NCBI GenBank assembly: GCA_017560425.1 | Contig: JAFZEX010000026.1 | Span: 1-64,000, forward strand | Length of the DNA stretch: 64,000 bases | Source: Alistipes sp. | GTDB lineage: Bacteria > Bacteroidota > Bacteroidia > Bacteroidales > Rikenellaceae | Reading direction: 5' to 3' | Shown here: one piece after another, positions 9,369 to 18,606 of the stretch | How positions within the stretch are numbered: position 1 is the first letter of the stretch | Layout: each line of letters begins with the position of its first letter | Program-made: the position numbers and the translations under genes | The notes under the pieces: generated by a model | Databases searched by the model: none | What the model was told of the DNA's origin: nothing | The model's input: only the letters and a program-made list of their open reading frames with translations

Positions 9369-10823
9369 CTACTTAATTGTGCGGAGAAGCTCAACGAGGA
9401 GTTTCCAGAACTTATCAACGGTCGAAATCTCGAGGCGCTCGTCAGGTGAGTGTACGCCACGCAAGGTTGGACCGAATGACACCATTTCGAGGTGTGGGTA
9501 CTTCTCGAGGAACAAGCCGCACTCCAAGCCAGCGTGGATAGCACGCACCTTAGGCTCGGTGCCGAAGAGCTTGCGGTAGCACTCAACGCTCTCGGTGAGG
9601 AGCTTCGACTCTGGGTTAGGCGCCCAGCCAGGGTAGCCGTCAGAGTGCTCAACATCGAAGCCAGCAAGGTAGAATACTGACTCGATGTGCTGCGATGCGT
9701 AGAGCTTAGCGCTCTCAACAGATGAACGCTGCGATGTGGTAACCTTGATCTCCTGCTTCTCGAGGTCGAACTTCACAGATGCGAGGTTTGACGATGTTTC
9801 AACGAGGCCAGGCATAGCGAACGACATGCCGAGAACGCCGTTAGGAAGACCCACAAGAGTGAGTAGCAAGTAGCACATATCGTCGTTCGACATGACGTGC
9901 TTAGGAGCCTCAGCGTCGGTCACAGCGAAGCGCATGCGTGGCTCGGTGTGCTTGAACTCCTCCATCATCATCTGACCAAACTCCAAGTAGCGCTCCTCGA
10001 AGTCCTCGACCTCAGCCGAAGGAACACCTACGATAGCGTATGCCTCACGAGGGATAGCGTTGCGGAGGTTACCGCCGTCGAACTCTGCCAATGCCACCTG
10101 GAACTTGTCGATAGCGTTGTAGAGGAAGCGAGCAAGAAGCTTGTTAGAGTTAGCACGACCCTTGTCGATGTCGTCGCCCGAGTGGCCACCAAGCAAGTCG
10201 CCAACCTCGAGGCGCACGAAGGTGTAGTCCTCAGGGAGCTCCTCGCTCTCGTATGTCATTGTAGCCACAGTGTCGATACCACCAGCGCAGCCGATGAAGA
10301 GCTCGCCCTCGTCCTCAGAGTCGAGGTTTACGAGATACTTGCCTGTAAGCATGCCCTCGCCAAGGCCGAAAGCACCTGTAAGGCCTGTCTCCTCGTCTAC
10401 GGTGAAGAGTGCCTCGATAGCAGGGTGCTCTAAGCTGTTGTCGAGCAACACAGCCAACGCCGCAGCCATACCGATGCCGCAGTCAGCACCAAGGGTTGTG
10501 CCCTTAGCCTTAACCCACTCGCCGTCGATATATGTCTCGATAGGGTCGTTCTCAAAGTCGAACTCAACGTTAGAGTTCTTCTCGCACACCATGTCCATGT
10601 GCGACTGGAGGATTACTGCTGGGCGATCCTCGAAGCCAGGAGTTGCTGCCTTGCGCATAACAACGTTGCCTGTTGAGTCAGTCTGGTAGTCGAAGCCATG
10701 CTTCTGGGCGAATGCCACCAACCACTCGATAATCTTGCCCTCCTTCTTTGAAGGACGTGGCACCTTAGTAATGTCGTCAAACTGCTCCCAAATGAGCTTT
10801 GGCTCTAATTCACGAATTGTCAT
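9369..10823 (-). CDS. pepD: Aminoacyl-histidine dipeptidase (M20 family)
   Basis: Cytosolic zinc dipeptidase that hydrolyses Xaa-His and other dipeptides. The 484 residues match the family. Visible metal ligands: the His/Asp of VILQSHMDMVCEKN, the Asp of TTLGADCGIGMAAAL, and Glu-Glu of FTVDEETGLTGAFGL; the downstream GGHSGDDIDKGR is the lid-domain motif of PepD. It follows batB by 21 nt on the same strand, so it may ride on the bat operon transcript, though its function looks unrelated. Confidence 0.94.
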   Translation of the reverse strand: MTIRELEPKLIWEQFDDITKVPRPSKKEGKIIEWLVAFAQKHGFDYQTDSTGNVVMRKAATPGFEDRPAVILQSHMDMVCEKNSNVEFDFENDPIETYIDGEWVKAKGTTLGADCGIGMAAALAVLLDNSLEHPAIEALFTVDEETGLTGAFGLGEGMLTGKYLVNLDSEDEGELFIGCAGGIDTVATMTYESEELPEDYTFVRLEVGDLLGGHSGDDIDKGRANSNKLLARFLYNAIDKFQVALAEFDGGNLRNAIPREAYAIVGVPSAEVEDFEERYLEFGQMMMEEFKHTEPRMRFAVTDAEAPKHVMSNDDMCYLLLTLVGLPNGVLGMSFAMPGLVETSSNLASVKFDLEKQEIKVTTSQRSSVESAKLYASQHIESVFYLAGFDVEHSDGYPGWAPNPESKLLTESVECYRKLFGTEPKVRAIHAGLECGLFLEKYPHLEMVSFGPTLRGVHSPDERLEISTVDKFWKLLVELLRTIK

Positions 10824-10844
10824 AGTCAGGTTAGTTTTATTGTG

Positions 10845-11903
10845 TTAATTAATGTTTGTGTCGTGTTGTTCGTTGCGCTCGAAGAGCTTTACGCCACGTA
10901 GCAGCGGGTTGCGGCGTGGGAGTATAAGCGCCTCAATAACAAGCAGTAGGAGTGCTACACCCAAGAACCACTGATACTCCTCGTCATACTCGGCAAAGGT
11001 TATCTCGCTAAGCTCCGATGCCTCAATCTGATTTAAGCGCTCGACGATGCCCTCAAGACCGAAATCCTCGTTGCGCGAGCGGGTATATATTCCCTCGGTT
11101 GCCTCGGCAATCTGCTGCAAGAGCTCCTCGTTGAGCTTGGTGAGCACCATCTTGCCATCTTCATCCTCGATAAAGTCGCCATTTACCTTAAGGGGCTTAC
11201 CCTCGGGCGTGCCGATACCGATGCAGCAAATAGTAACACCCATCTCGGCCGCACGCTTCGCCGCCTTCAAGGCATTCTCGTCGTGGTCCTCGCCATCGGT
11301 GATAAGTATCATCACACGACTCTTAGATGTGTGCGTGTTGCTTGAGAATGACAGTATTGCAGTCTCGATAGCCTCGCCAACGTCGGTGCCTTGCGCCGAT
11401 ATGAGCGAGGGCGATAGTCGCTTAACCTTCGACAGTGCCATCTTGTAGTCGCTTGTTATGGGGAGCACCACCACCGACTCGTCGGCAAATGCCACGATGC
11501 CCACGCCGTCATCCTTCATCTTATCCACAAGGTTGGTTATGGCGTAGCGTGTGCGCTCCATGCGGCTTGGCTCGACATCCTCGGCAAGCATCGAGTTCGA
11601 CACGTCTACCACGAGGACTATCTCACGGCCCTTGCGCTCCTTGGTGCTTAGCTTAGCGCCCGTCTCGGGTCGTGCTGCAGCAAGGGCAATAAAGACTACA
11701 GCAAGGGCGATGAGTGATGACTTTATCCAGCCTCGAGCCACAGATTTTGCAGGCATCAGCTCGCCAAGCGTTGCAGGGTTGCCCATGCGCTTAAGCTTGC
11801 GCTTGGCATAGCTGCACGCCAATAGGTGTAGCAGCAGTATGGCTGGTGCAATAAGCAGTAGCCATAGACGCTCGGGTGATGCAAAATGAAATATATTTAC
11901 CAT
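10845..11903 (-). CDS. batB: BatB-like von Willebrand factor A protein
   Basis: 352-residue inner-membrane protein. Two N-terminal membrane helices (about 10-32 and 62-80) precede a periplasmic/extracytoplasmic vWA domain with an intact MIDAS site (DVSNS, with T/D partners in QGTDVGEA and ITDGEDHDE). A third helix (about 315-335, FLGVALLLLVIEALIL) ends the protein. In Bacteroides the bat genes were linked to oxygen tolerance; work in other bacteria ties them to envelope integrity, and the molecular role is not settled. Sits 24 nt after batA. Confidence 0.85.
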   Translation of the reverse strand: MVNIFHFASPERLWLLLIAPAILLLHLLACSYAKRKLKRMGNPATLGELMPAKSVARGWIKSSLIALAVVFIALAAARPETGAKLSTKERKGREIVLVVDVSNSMLAEDVEPSRMERTRYAITNLVDKMKDDGVGIVAFADESVVVLPITSDYKMALSKVKRLSPSLISAQGTDVGEAIETAILSFSSNTHTSKSRVMILITDGEDHDENALKAAKRAAEMGVTICCIGIGTPEGKPLKVNGDFIEDEDGKMVLTKLNEELLQQIAEATEGIYTRSRNEDFGLEGIVERLNQIEASELSEITFAEYDEEYQWFLGVALLLLVIEALILPRRNPLLRGVKLFERNEQHDTNIN

Positions 11904-11927
11904 TGTAACTATCTTTGTTATACGCTG

Positions 11928-12908
11928 TTATGGCAATCTGTTGAGCACTACACGGCTAATAAGCAGCTCGGCGATAAGGAGTATCAAGCCCCAAACAAGC
12001 CAGCCAAGATATAGCTCCTCGTAGGATATGTAGTCGTTTATCTCAACCTTACTCTTCTCCATCTGGTCGATCTCGTCGTAGATCTTGGTCAGCGCCTCGG
12101 CATTCTCGGCACGGAAATACTTGCCACCCGTGAGCGACGATATCTCACGTAGTAGCTCCTCGTCGATCTCCACGTTCATCATCGCCAAGCCAACATTTCC
12201 GAATGCGTCCATCACGGGAGTTGGGGCTTGACCACGACGACCCACACCGATGGTGTATACCTTGATACCCATGTTCTTAGCTATGTCGGCAGCCATGAGT
12301 GGCGACATCGAGCCGCTGTTGTTCACGCCGTCGGTGAGTAGCACCACAACCTTAGATTTTGAGCTGCTCTCACGTAGGCGGTTGATGGCCGTGGCAAGAC
12401 CATTACCAATGGCTGTGCCATCGTCGATGATGCCGCTGCGTAGGCGTGCAAGCGATGTCTGCACGGCACTACGGTCCGATGTTAGCGGACACTGCGTAAA
12501 TGCCTCGCCCGCAAATGCCACGATAGAGAGGCGGTCGCCATGGCGGTCGGCAACGAACTCCGATGCTATCTTTTTTGACGACTCTATGCGGTTGGGCTTG
12601 AAGTCCTGGGCAAGCATCGAGCCCGAGATATCCATTGCCAAGACAATGTCGATACCCTCGATTGTTGTCTCGCTCTCGGCATGCTGCTCAACGGGGCGAG
12701 CAAGAGCCACGATAAATAGCGAGAGAGAGATGAGGCGTAGCGCCTGAGGCAGGTGGCGTAGCCAATAGCGCAAGGTGCGTGGGGCACGACCACTGCCGAG
12801 TGTCGAAACAAGGAGTGTTGCCCTTTGGCGACCCACCCATATGTAGTAGGCAACCAAGAGTGGCACCAATACAAGCAACCACAATATTTCGGGATTCTGA
12901 AATGTCAT
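11928..12908 (-). CDS. batA: BatA-like von Willebrand factor A protein
   Basis: 326-residue membrane-anchored vWA protein with helices near residues 7-25 and 55-72, a complete MIDAS motif (DISGS, then DDGTAIGN and LTDGVNNSGS), and a C-terminal helix (LGWLVWGLILLIAELLIS). It resembles BatA by its N-terminus (NPEILWLLVLVPLL) and by pairing with a second vWA protein. Predicted to form a complex with BatB in the inner membrane. It starts 3 nt after the batC stop, indicating translational coupling. Confidence 0.86.
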   Translation of the reverse strand: MTFQNPEILWLLVLVPLLVAYYIWVGRQRATLLVSTLGSGRAPRTLRYWLRHLPQALRLISLSLFIVALARPVEQHAESETTIEGIDIVLAMDISGSMLAQDFKPNRIESSKKIASEFVADRHGDRLSIVAFAGEAFTQCPLTSDRSAVQTSLARLRSGIIDDGTAIGNGLATAINRLRESSSKSKVVVLLTDGVNNSGSMSPLMAADIAKNMGIKVYTIGVGRRGQAPTPVMDAFGNVGLAMMNVEIDEELLREISSLTGGKYFRAENAEALTKIYDEIDQMEKSKVEINDYISYEELYLGWLVWGLILLIAELLISRVVLNRLP

Positions 12909-12911
12909 ACT

Positions 12912-13760
12912 CTACCAATTTTTCTTGCCAAAAACCACAGCGCCCTGCTTAGCATCTTTTATCTTGTCTTGGGTCTTATCCTCCTCACCCTGAATAACAT
13001 CGAGCATTCGCTCCTGCTCGGGTGTTGCGCCCTCCTTGTTTGGTTGCTCGCCATTTTTTTGCTGATCATCCTGCTTAGGCTCATCACCATTCTCGGGCTG
13101 CTCCTCGGGCTTGTTTTCGTTGTCGTTGCCCTTGTCCTGCTGCTGATCGTTATTCTGGTCGCCCTGCTGCTTGTTGTCTTGCTGCTGCTGGTTGTCGTTT
13201 TGGTCGTTATTATTCTGATCGTTCTGCTGATCGTTCTGTTGCTGTTGTTGCTGGTTGTTCTGCTGCTGTTGGTTGCGCTTTTGGTCTACTATGCGCTTGG
13301 TTAGCACATAGTTGCGCTTGGTCTCTTTGTCCTCGGGGCTTAGCTTTAGCGACTCACGAAAGGCATTTAGCGCCGCCTCATACTCCTCCTGCAAGAAGAG
13401 GCTCTCGCCAAGGTTGCGCAACACCTCGCCACGCTGCTCCGGCGTAAGGCTCTTGTTGTTAGCTATCTGCTCGAAGTAGCGGTTCGACGTAACGTCGGTG
13501 AAGGTCGAGTCCTGAGGGTTTGCCAACATATTTTGAAGGTAGGCATTGGCACGGTTGTACTGTGCCTCGTAGGAGTGGGGTGCATGCTCCAACGCCTCGT
13601 TGTAGCGGTTGAGGCTGTTGTTGAAGTTGCGACGCTCAAACTGCTCGTTGCCCTTGCGCACAAGCTTGCGCTCGGGGAGTTGCTGTGCCGATAGTGGGCT
13701 GATGCTCAGCACCATGACAACAACAGCAAACATTGCTATATGTATAAAACTACCTCTCAT
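12912..13760 (-). CDS. batC: BatC-like TPR protein with a long Gln/Asn-rich tail
   Basis: 282 residues. A signal peptide (MRGSFIHIAMFAVVVMVLSISPLSAQ) leads to two or three TPR units (about 30-145, for example LGESLFLQEEYEAALNAFRE), then a Gln/Asn/Asp low-complexity segment of roughly 80 residues, then an acidic-basic tail ending KDAKQGAVVFGKKNW. TPR followed by Q/N-rich linker is the BatC layout. Unlike Bacteroides, where batC follows batB, here it lies upstream of batA. The ATG shares its A with the stop of the previous gene (TGATG). Confidence 0.8.
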   Translation of the reverse strand: MRGSFIHIAMFAVVVMVLSISPLSAQQLPERKLVRKGNEQFERRNFNNSLNRYNEALEHAPHSYEAQYNRANAYLQNMLANPQDSTFTDVTSNRYFEQIANNKSLTPEQRGEVLRNLGESLFLQEEYEAALNAFRESLKLSPEDKETKRNYVLTKRIVDQKRNQQQQNNQQQQQQNDQQNDQNNNDQNDNQQQQDNKQQGDQNNDQQQDKGNDNENKPEEQPENGDEPKQDDQQKNGEQPNKEGATPEQERMLDVIQGEEDKTQDKIKDAKQGAVVFGKKNW

Positions 13761-14899
13761 CACTCTTCGATCTTTGTCTCAATGGTTATATCCTCCTTGC
13801 CCTCGTTCAAAGCCTCGTCGATGAGCTTTGTGTTCTCCACGAAGTAGTAGGCACGGGTGTAGTTCTCCTCGTTCTCCTCGGCCTCGGGCTCTGCCTTGGC
13901 AAACTTCACCATGTCGGCGGTGCGTAGCAGGGCAACAAGCGCAAAGCGGCTGTCACGAGGCATATCTATCTCGCTCAGTGCCTCGATAATCTCGGGTGTG
14001 GTGTACTCCATGGCGCTGATGCCCCAGCGCTCCGAGATATATACACGGAGGATTGCCGTGAGCTCGGTGTAGTAGAGTTTGTACTTGCCGTTCTGCCATA
14101 GCTTGCGGTGGTTGAGCTCCACAAGTGCCTTGTTGGCAACGATGTGTGGCGGAATCTTTGGCAATACACGCTCCGTAGCCTCACGCTTACGCATATACTT
14201 GTATAGCTGCGATGCCACGAGCCAAATGATGAGGCTCAGAAGCACCAAGGCTATTAAGCCGTAGATGACATAGTCGCGAATCTCCACGAAGCGGAAGGGG
14301 AGATCTTTCTGTGTTGTTATGCCTTCAGTGCCAAGGTGTTGCTGTGCAAGCTGGGTGTTTACCTTTGTGCCCTGCCCTGTGGGGTCGAGCATCATAAAGC
14401 TCAGGGTGTCGAGATCCTCGTAGCGTGCCACGCTGAGCACAAGCGTATCTTTGGCATAGATGGTGTCGGGCAGCTCACGGTTCTTCTCGAAGTAGAGTAT
14501 CGAGGGGCGCAGACGCAGATCGCCCGTCTCCATCACTGCAAGGCGATAGCGCTTGCGTAGGTGGAGCGTGCGGCCCTCAACCTTGAGGGTGTCGATAGGG
14601 TACTCCTCGATAAGCTCGAGCTTGCTGTCGTTATACTCCTTGAACGTAGATATATGTGCTAACGCCTCGTTGCGCTTGCGAACCTCCTCGGGTGTAGGGT
14701 TGCCATCGAAGTCGGGAATGCCAATCTCGGTGGCACGGTCCTTAACAACCTCGATAGTGTAGTCGAATTGGTCGCCCACCTCGACACTATCACGTGAGAA
14801 GCTGGCACTAAGCGTTGGTCGCTCGGCAAAGGCGGCAACGTAGCATAGTGCAAAGCTGAGGGTTATGACCCAACAACGTATGTTAAGTAGCTGTTTCAT
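13760..14899 (-). CDS. Bat-cluster membrane protein with BatD-like N-terminus and DUF4381-like C-terminus
   Basis: 379 residues. A signal peptide is followed by a beta-rich region (about 25-190) beginning RPTLSASFSRDSVEVGDQF, a start common to BatD-type oxygen-tolerance proteins. One membrane helix (about 212-232, YVIYGLIALVLLSLIIWLV) separates it from a cytoplasmic helical domain with KLYYTELTAILRVYISERWG, resembling DUF4381 proteins found beside MoxR and vWA genes. It may combine roles that are carried by separate proteins elsewhere. Start and stop overlap the neighbours by 4 nt and 1 nt. Confidence 0.7.
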   Translation of the reverse strand: MKQLLNIRCWVITLSFALCYVAAFAERPTLSASFSRDSVEVGDQFDYTIEVVKDRATEIGIPDFDGNPTPEEVRKRNEALAHISTFKEYNDSKLELIEEYPIDTLKVEGRTLHLRKRYRLAVMETGDLRLRPSILYFEKNRELPDTIYAKDTLVLSVARYEDLDTLSFMMLDPTGQGTKVNTQLAQQHLGTEGITTQKDLPFRFVEIRDYVIYGLIALVLLSLIIWLVASQLYKYMRKREATERVLPKIPPHIVANKALVELNHRKLWQNGKYKLYYTELTAILRVYISERWGISAMEYTTPEIIEALSEIDMPRDSRFALVALLRTADMVKFAKAEPEAEENEENYTRAYYFVENTKLIDEALNEGKEDITIETKIEE

Positions 14900-15780
14900 C
14901 GCTGTTTAAACATCTTGATAAGTTCGGCAACATAGTCGCCATCGGTGGCCACACTCGCCCTATCTATGCGGTTGTGCTTAAGGAGCGACTGCATCTCGGC
15001 GTGCTGCTCGTCGAAGCGCTCACGCCAATATTGGCGCACCTTGCGTGACGATGTGTCGAGCCACTCATGTCTGCCCGTCTCGGCATCCTCAACCTCGATA
15101 ATGCCCACGTCGGGAAGCTCTCTATCACGCTCGTCGTAGACCTCGATAGCCACAATGTCGTGCTTCGATGATGCAATTTTTAGGGCATCTTCGAGCTTTG
15201 ACCTATCGCCCTCGGCATTGATAAAGTCCGAAAGCAGGAATGTTGTTGTGCGCTTCTTGTTTACGCCCACAAGGTAGCGCAATGCCTCCGACAGGTGTGT
15301 CGATGTTCCCATAGGTTCAAAACCCACAAGCTCACGTATGATGGTGAGAATGTGGCTACGACCCTTCTTGGGCGGTATAAACTTCTCGACACGATCCGAG
15401 AAGAGTATGCAGCCCACCTTATCGTTGTTCTTGGCTGCCGAGAAAGCTAATGTTGCCGCAATCTCGGTAATTACGTTCTTCTTCGTGAGCTCCTTCGAGC
15501 CGAATAGGCGTGAGGGTGACACATCGACGAGGAGCATCATCGTGAGTTCACGCTCCTCCTCATAGACCTTTACATGTGCACGCTCCGAGCGGGCTGTTAC
15601 GTTCCAGTCGATATCTCGCACGTCGTCGCCCACACGGTACTCTCTCACCTCCGAGAACGACATGCCTCGACCACGAAAGGCAGTATGATACTTTCCGGCG
15701 AAGATCTCGTCAGAAAGGCCTCGGGTCTTGATCTCGACTCGGCGCACACGGCGCAATATTTCGTTCTCGCTAAGATGCAT
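14896..15780 (-). CDS. DUF58 protein of the MoxR-Bat cluster
   Basis: 294-residue soluble protein with the DUF58 core YRVGDDVRDIDWNVTARS (about 47-64), a vWA-like fold with LLVDVSPS, and no membrane helix. DUF58 proteins regularly follow moxR and are thought to be clients or partners of the MoxR chaperone ATPase. The ATG overlaps the moxR stop by one base and the stop overlaps the next start by 4 nt. Confidence 0.88.
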   Translation of the reverse strand: MHLSENEILRRVRRVEIKTRGLSDEIFAGKYHTAFRGRGMSFSEVREYRVGDDVRDIDWNVTARSERAHVKVYEEERELTMMLLVDVSPSRLFGSKELTKKNVITEIAATLAFSAAKNNDKVGCILFSDRVEKFIPPKKGRSHILTIIRELVGFEPMGTSTHLSEALRYLVGVNKKRTTTFLLSDFINAEGDRSKLEDALKIASSKHDIVAIEVYDERDRELPDVGIIEVEDAETGRHEWLDTSSRKVRQYWRERFDEQHAEMQSLLKHNRIDRASVATDGDYVAELIKMFKQR

Positions 15781-16778
15781 TAGGGCACGATGACGTTGTT
15801 AAGAATGTCGGTGATAATCTGCTCTGTGGTAATGTTCTCAGCCTCAGCCTCGTAGGTAAGGCCTATGCGGTGGCGCAATACGTCGTGACACACGGCACGC
15901 ACATCCTCGGGAATAACATAGCCACGGCGCTGAATGAAGGCATAAGCCTTGGCAGCCTTAGCCAACGAGATGCTGGCACGTGGCGAACCTCCATAGGCGA
16001 TAAGTGGCTGAAGATGGTTTAGCTTGTACTCCGATGGCTCACGTGTGGCGAAGATGATGTCGATGATATACTTCTCGATCTTCTCGTCCATATATACCTG
16101 GCTCACCACCTCACGGGCACGAATGATGTCCTCGGGGCGGATAACACGATGCACCTCGGGAAGGCCTGCGCCGTTGAGGTTCATGCGAATGATGTCGAGC
16201 TCCTCGGTGCGCTTAGGGTACGAGATCTTTGCCTTGAGCATGAAACGGTCTACCTGTGCCTCAGGAAGTGGGTAGGTACCCTCCTGCTCCAAGGGGTTCT
16301 GCGTAGCGAGCACAAGGAATGGCTCAGGGAGTGGGTAGGTTGTATCGCCGATTGTCACCTGCTTCTCCTGCATAGCCTCCAAGAGTGCCGACTGCACCTT
16401 TGCTGGTGAGCGGTTGATCTCGTCGGCAAGGATAAAGTTGGCGAAGATAGGGCCTCGCTTCACGGTAAACTCCTCGTTGCGCTGCGAGTAGATAAGCGTA
16501 CCGATAAGGTCGGCAGGGAGTAGGTCGGGAGTAAACTGGATACGTGCAAACTTGGCATCTACTGCCTTCGAAAGTGTTGTTATGGCGAGGGTCTTTGCCA
16601 AGCCTGGAACACCCTCCAACAAGATGTGTCCGCCCGAAAGAAGACCGATAAGAAGCGTGTCTACAAGATGTTGCTGACCAACAATCACACGTCCAATCTC
16701 CTTGCGTAGGGTCTCAACAAATATAGACTCCTGCTCGATGTGAGCATTAAGCTCTTTGATATTAACTACCTCGTTCAT
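15780..16778 (-). CDS. MoxR-family AAA+ ATPase
   Basis: 332-residue chaperone-type AAA+ ATPase, first gene of the bat operon. Walker A is LLEGVPGLAKT (about 54-64), Walker B ADEINRSPAKVQSALLEAMQ, sensor 1 ATQNPLEQEGTYPLPEAQ, and a sensor 2 Arg in GGSPRASISLA. MoxR proteins usually act with vWA partners, which lie downstream here. A well-formed promoter lies about 115 nt upstream. Confidence 0.93.
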   Translation of the reverse strand: MNEVVNIKELNAHIEQESIFVETLRKEIGRVIVGQQHLVDTLLIGLLSGGHILLEGVPGLAKTLAITTLSKAVDAKFARIQFTPDLLPADLIGTLIYSQRNEEFTVKRGPIFANFILADEINRSPAKVQSALLEAMQEKQVTIGDTTYPLPEPFLVLATQNPLEQEGTYPLPEAQVDRFMLKAKISYPKRTEELDIIRMNLNGAGLPEVHRVIRPEDIIRAREVVSQVYMDEKIEKYIIDIIFATREPSEYKLNHLQPLIAYGGSPRASISLAKAAKAYAFIQRRGYVIPEDVRAVCHDVLRHRIGLTYEAEAENITTEQIITDILNNVIVP

Positions 16779-16892
16779 TGTGTGTTATATGTTTTTTATT
16801 TTGTTTTCGTGGTTGGCTTTGAGCTCTGCCCTGTGGCGTGCTCTATGCTCAGATGTCTAAATCCCGAAACGAAGCACCAGCCCAAATTATTG

Positions 16893-16923
16893 CAAATATA
16901 GTAAAAAAAGTGGAAAAGGCAAA
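16893..16923 (-). promoter_or_regulatory. Promoter of the moxR-bat operon
   Basis: On the minus strand TTTG (16923-16920), a 19-nt spacer and TATATTTG (16900-16893) match the Bacteroidetes promoter consensus exactly. Predicted leader about 110 nt. It is the leftward half of a divergent region; the rest of the 331-nt gap (16779-17109) shows only the rightward -7 box. Confidence 0.75.
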
Positions 16924-17037
16924 GAGAAGAGTTGCGAGAAACTCTCGCCATAGTCACTTCGCCCCGAGAATTTGGCGTTTCGCCACAATATGTGGGTGTT
17001 TCGACGAAAAAAATTAAGTAAATAGTAAAATTTTTAC

Positions 17038-17045
17038 TATCTTTG
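17038..17045 (+). promoter_or_regulatory. -7 box of the promoter for the Thr-rich lipoprotein gene
   Basis: TATCTTTG, followed by about 60 nt of leader. No TTTG-type -33 element was found at 19-21 nt upstream; that stretch is A/T rich. Confidence 0.55.
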
Positions 17046-17109
17046 CCATAAGAGAGAGTGGGTAGCAGAGTTTTTGCACTCCTCCTCAAGCACCAAAAAC
17101 TTAGGCGTT

Positions 17110-18588
17110 ATGAGAAAAATTGTAATGATATTTGCTCTTGTGGGCGGGGTGATGCTCGCAAGTTGCTCGTCGCTATTTATGAACTCGTCGCTGGGCTCAA
17201 GCGACCTCTATCGCACCGACAACCGTGTGACAGTTGCCAACCGCATTAAGGCGGAGGCTGAGGCCGAGCGTGCCGAGGCTGAGGCTCGTGAGGCACAGTG
17301 GGCAGCACGCCAGGCTGAGGCTGAGGCTGAGCGTGCCGAGGCAGAGTACTATGCGTCGCTTGCCGAACCAAACTATCAGACTATTGTGGCTAACGACTAC
17401 GAGAGTGCCTATGCTCGTCGTCTATATGGCTTTAACTCGCCAACATACAACCTGCCATCGAGCTACTACGACCTCTACTACAACCCCGCTATGCAGTATG
17501 CTACGGCGTACGACCCTGCGCTATACAACATTATGGTGTCGGGCAACCAGGTGTGGGTAGAGCCTAAGTTCATCACCTCGATGTTTGGCTCGTGGGGTGC
17601 TACAAACGTATCGTTCGGCATCTACTCGTCGCCATGGAACTATGGCTGGAACTACCGTGTAGATCCATTCTACTACTCATGCTGGGGCTATCCTCGCTAC
17701 TCGTGGTACGATTGGAATTGGACCGTGTGCTACAACCCATGGTACTACGATAGCTACTATTGGTCGCACTACCACAACCACTACTACCACCACTATCACA
17801 ACCACTACTATCCACACAAGCCTGTGGCACCACGCCCACCACAGCACCGTCCTAACCGCCCAGATAACAACCGCCCTGACCACGGCTTTGTTACTACCGG
17901 CCCAGGAGCATCATCAGGACCTGTATCGGGCAACCATAATGGTGGCCGTGATAACTCGGGCACACGCTACACATCGCCAACATCGAACAAGAACTTTGGC
18001 GGCTCAACCGTGGTGACACGCCCAACAACAGGTGGTGGCACAGTGTCTACAGGTGTGAATGATGAGAGTAAGTATCGTGGCACAACCACAGTAACTGTGG
18101 ATCGTGGCACAGCGACAACTACAACCAAGGGTGGTGATACAACAACGCCAACAACTGTTGATCGTGGCACTACAACAACCACAACAGGTAGTGGCACAGG
18201 CAACTTCCGTCAGGGCACAACAAACAACAACAACAATAAGACAACAACCACTACGACTACTACCACCACTACCACCACAACCAAGGGTAAGGTAAACACA
18301 GGTACTACAACTACGGCTACCAAGGTGAATAATGGCACCTCTACCTCGACACGTCGTGGCACAACCACCAACTCGACAACGGTAAATCGTGGCACATCAA
18401 CAACGGGCAACCGTACCACTACCAAGACTACCACAACTACCACAACCCCACGTAACACCACCGTGGGCACGGGCTCGTCGGGCAACCGTAGCGTGGGCAC
18501 CACAACCACCACAACACGCTCAATAGGCGGTGGCTCAACAAGTACGGGTAGTGTGCGAGGAGGTGGCAACACATCATCACGTAGATAA
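17110..18588 (+). CDS. Low-complexity lipoprotein: coiled coil, Tyr/His-rich and Thr-rich segments
   Basis: 492 residues, no family recognised. A lipobox (MLASCSS, Cys at about 19) is followed by an Ala/Glu coiled coil with a repeated AEAEAERAEAE block (about 45-80), a Tyr/Trp-rich region (about 90-215), a histidine/tyrosine patch (SHYHNHYYHHYHNHYY), a Pro/Asn/Arg linker, and about 200 residues dominated by Thr, Gly, Ser and Arg with a run of 14 Thr. The His patch could bind metal and the Thr/Gly tail could be glycosylated, both inference. I start at 17110 because the signal peptide begins there; the earlier in-frame codon adds only 12 residues. It lies 18 nt before the OMP gene and probably shares its transcript. 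Confidence 0.75.
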   Translation: MRKIVMIFALVGGVMLASCSSLFMNSSLGSSDLYRTDNRVTVANRIKAEAEAERAEAEAREAQWAARQAEAEAERAEAEYYASLAEPNYQTIVANDYESAYARRLYGFNSPTYNLPSSYYDLYYNPAMQYATAYDPALYNIMVSGNQVWVEPKFITSMFGSWGATNVSFGIYSSPWNYGWNYRVDPFYYSCWGYPRYSWYDWNWTVCYNPWYYDSYYWSHYHNHYYHHYHNHYYPHKPVAPRPPQHRPNRPDNNRPDHGFVTTGPGASSGPVSGNHNGGRDNSGTRYTSPTSNKNFGGSTVVTRPTTGGGTVSTGVNDESKYRGTTTVTVDRGTATTTTKGGDTTTPTTVDRGTTTTTTGSGTGNFRQGTTNNNNNKTTTTTTTTTTTTTTKGKVNTGTTTTATKVNNGTSTSTRRGTTTNSTTVNRGTSTTGNRTTTKTTTTTTTPRNTTVGTGSSGNRSVGTTTTTTRSIGGGSTSTGSVRGGGNTSSRR

Positions 18589-18606
18589 CGTCATAAATTC
18601 AAGGTT

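Noticed and set aside
13060..13270. Simple-sequence DNA repeat with possible frameshift in batC
   Set aside because: The Gln/Asn run uses mixed codons and the frame stays open, so it reads as normal low-complexity protein.
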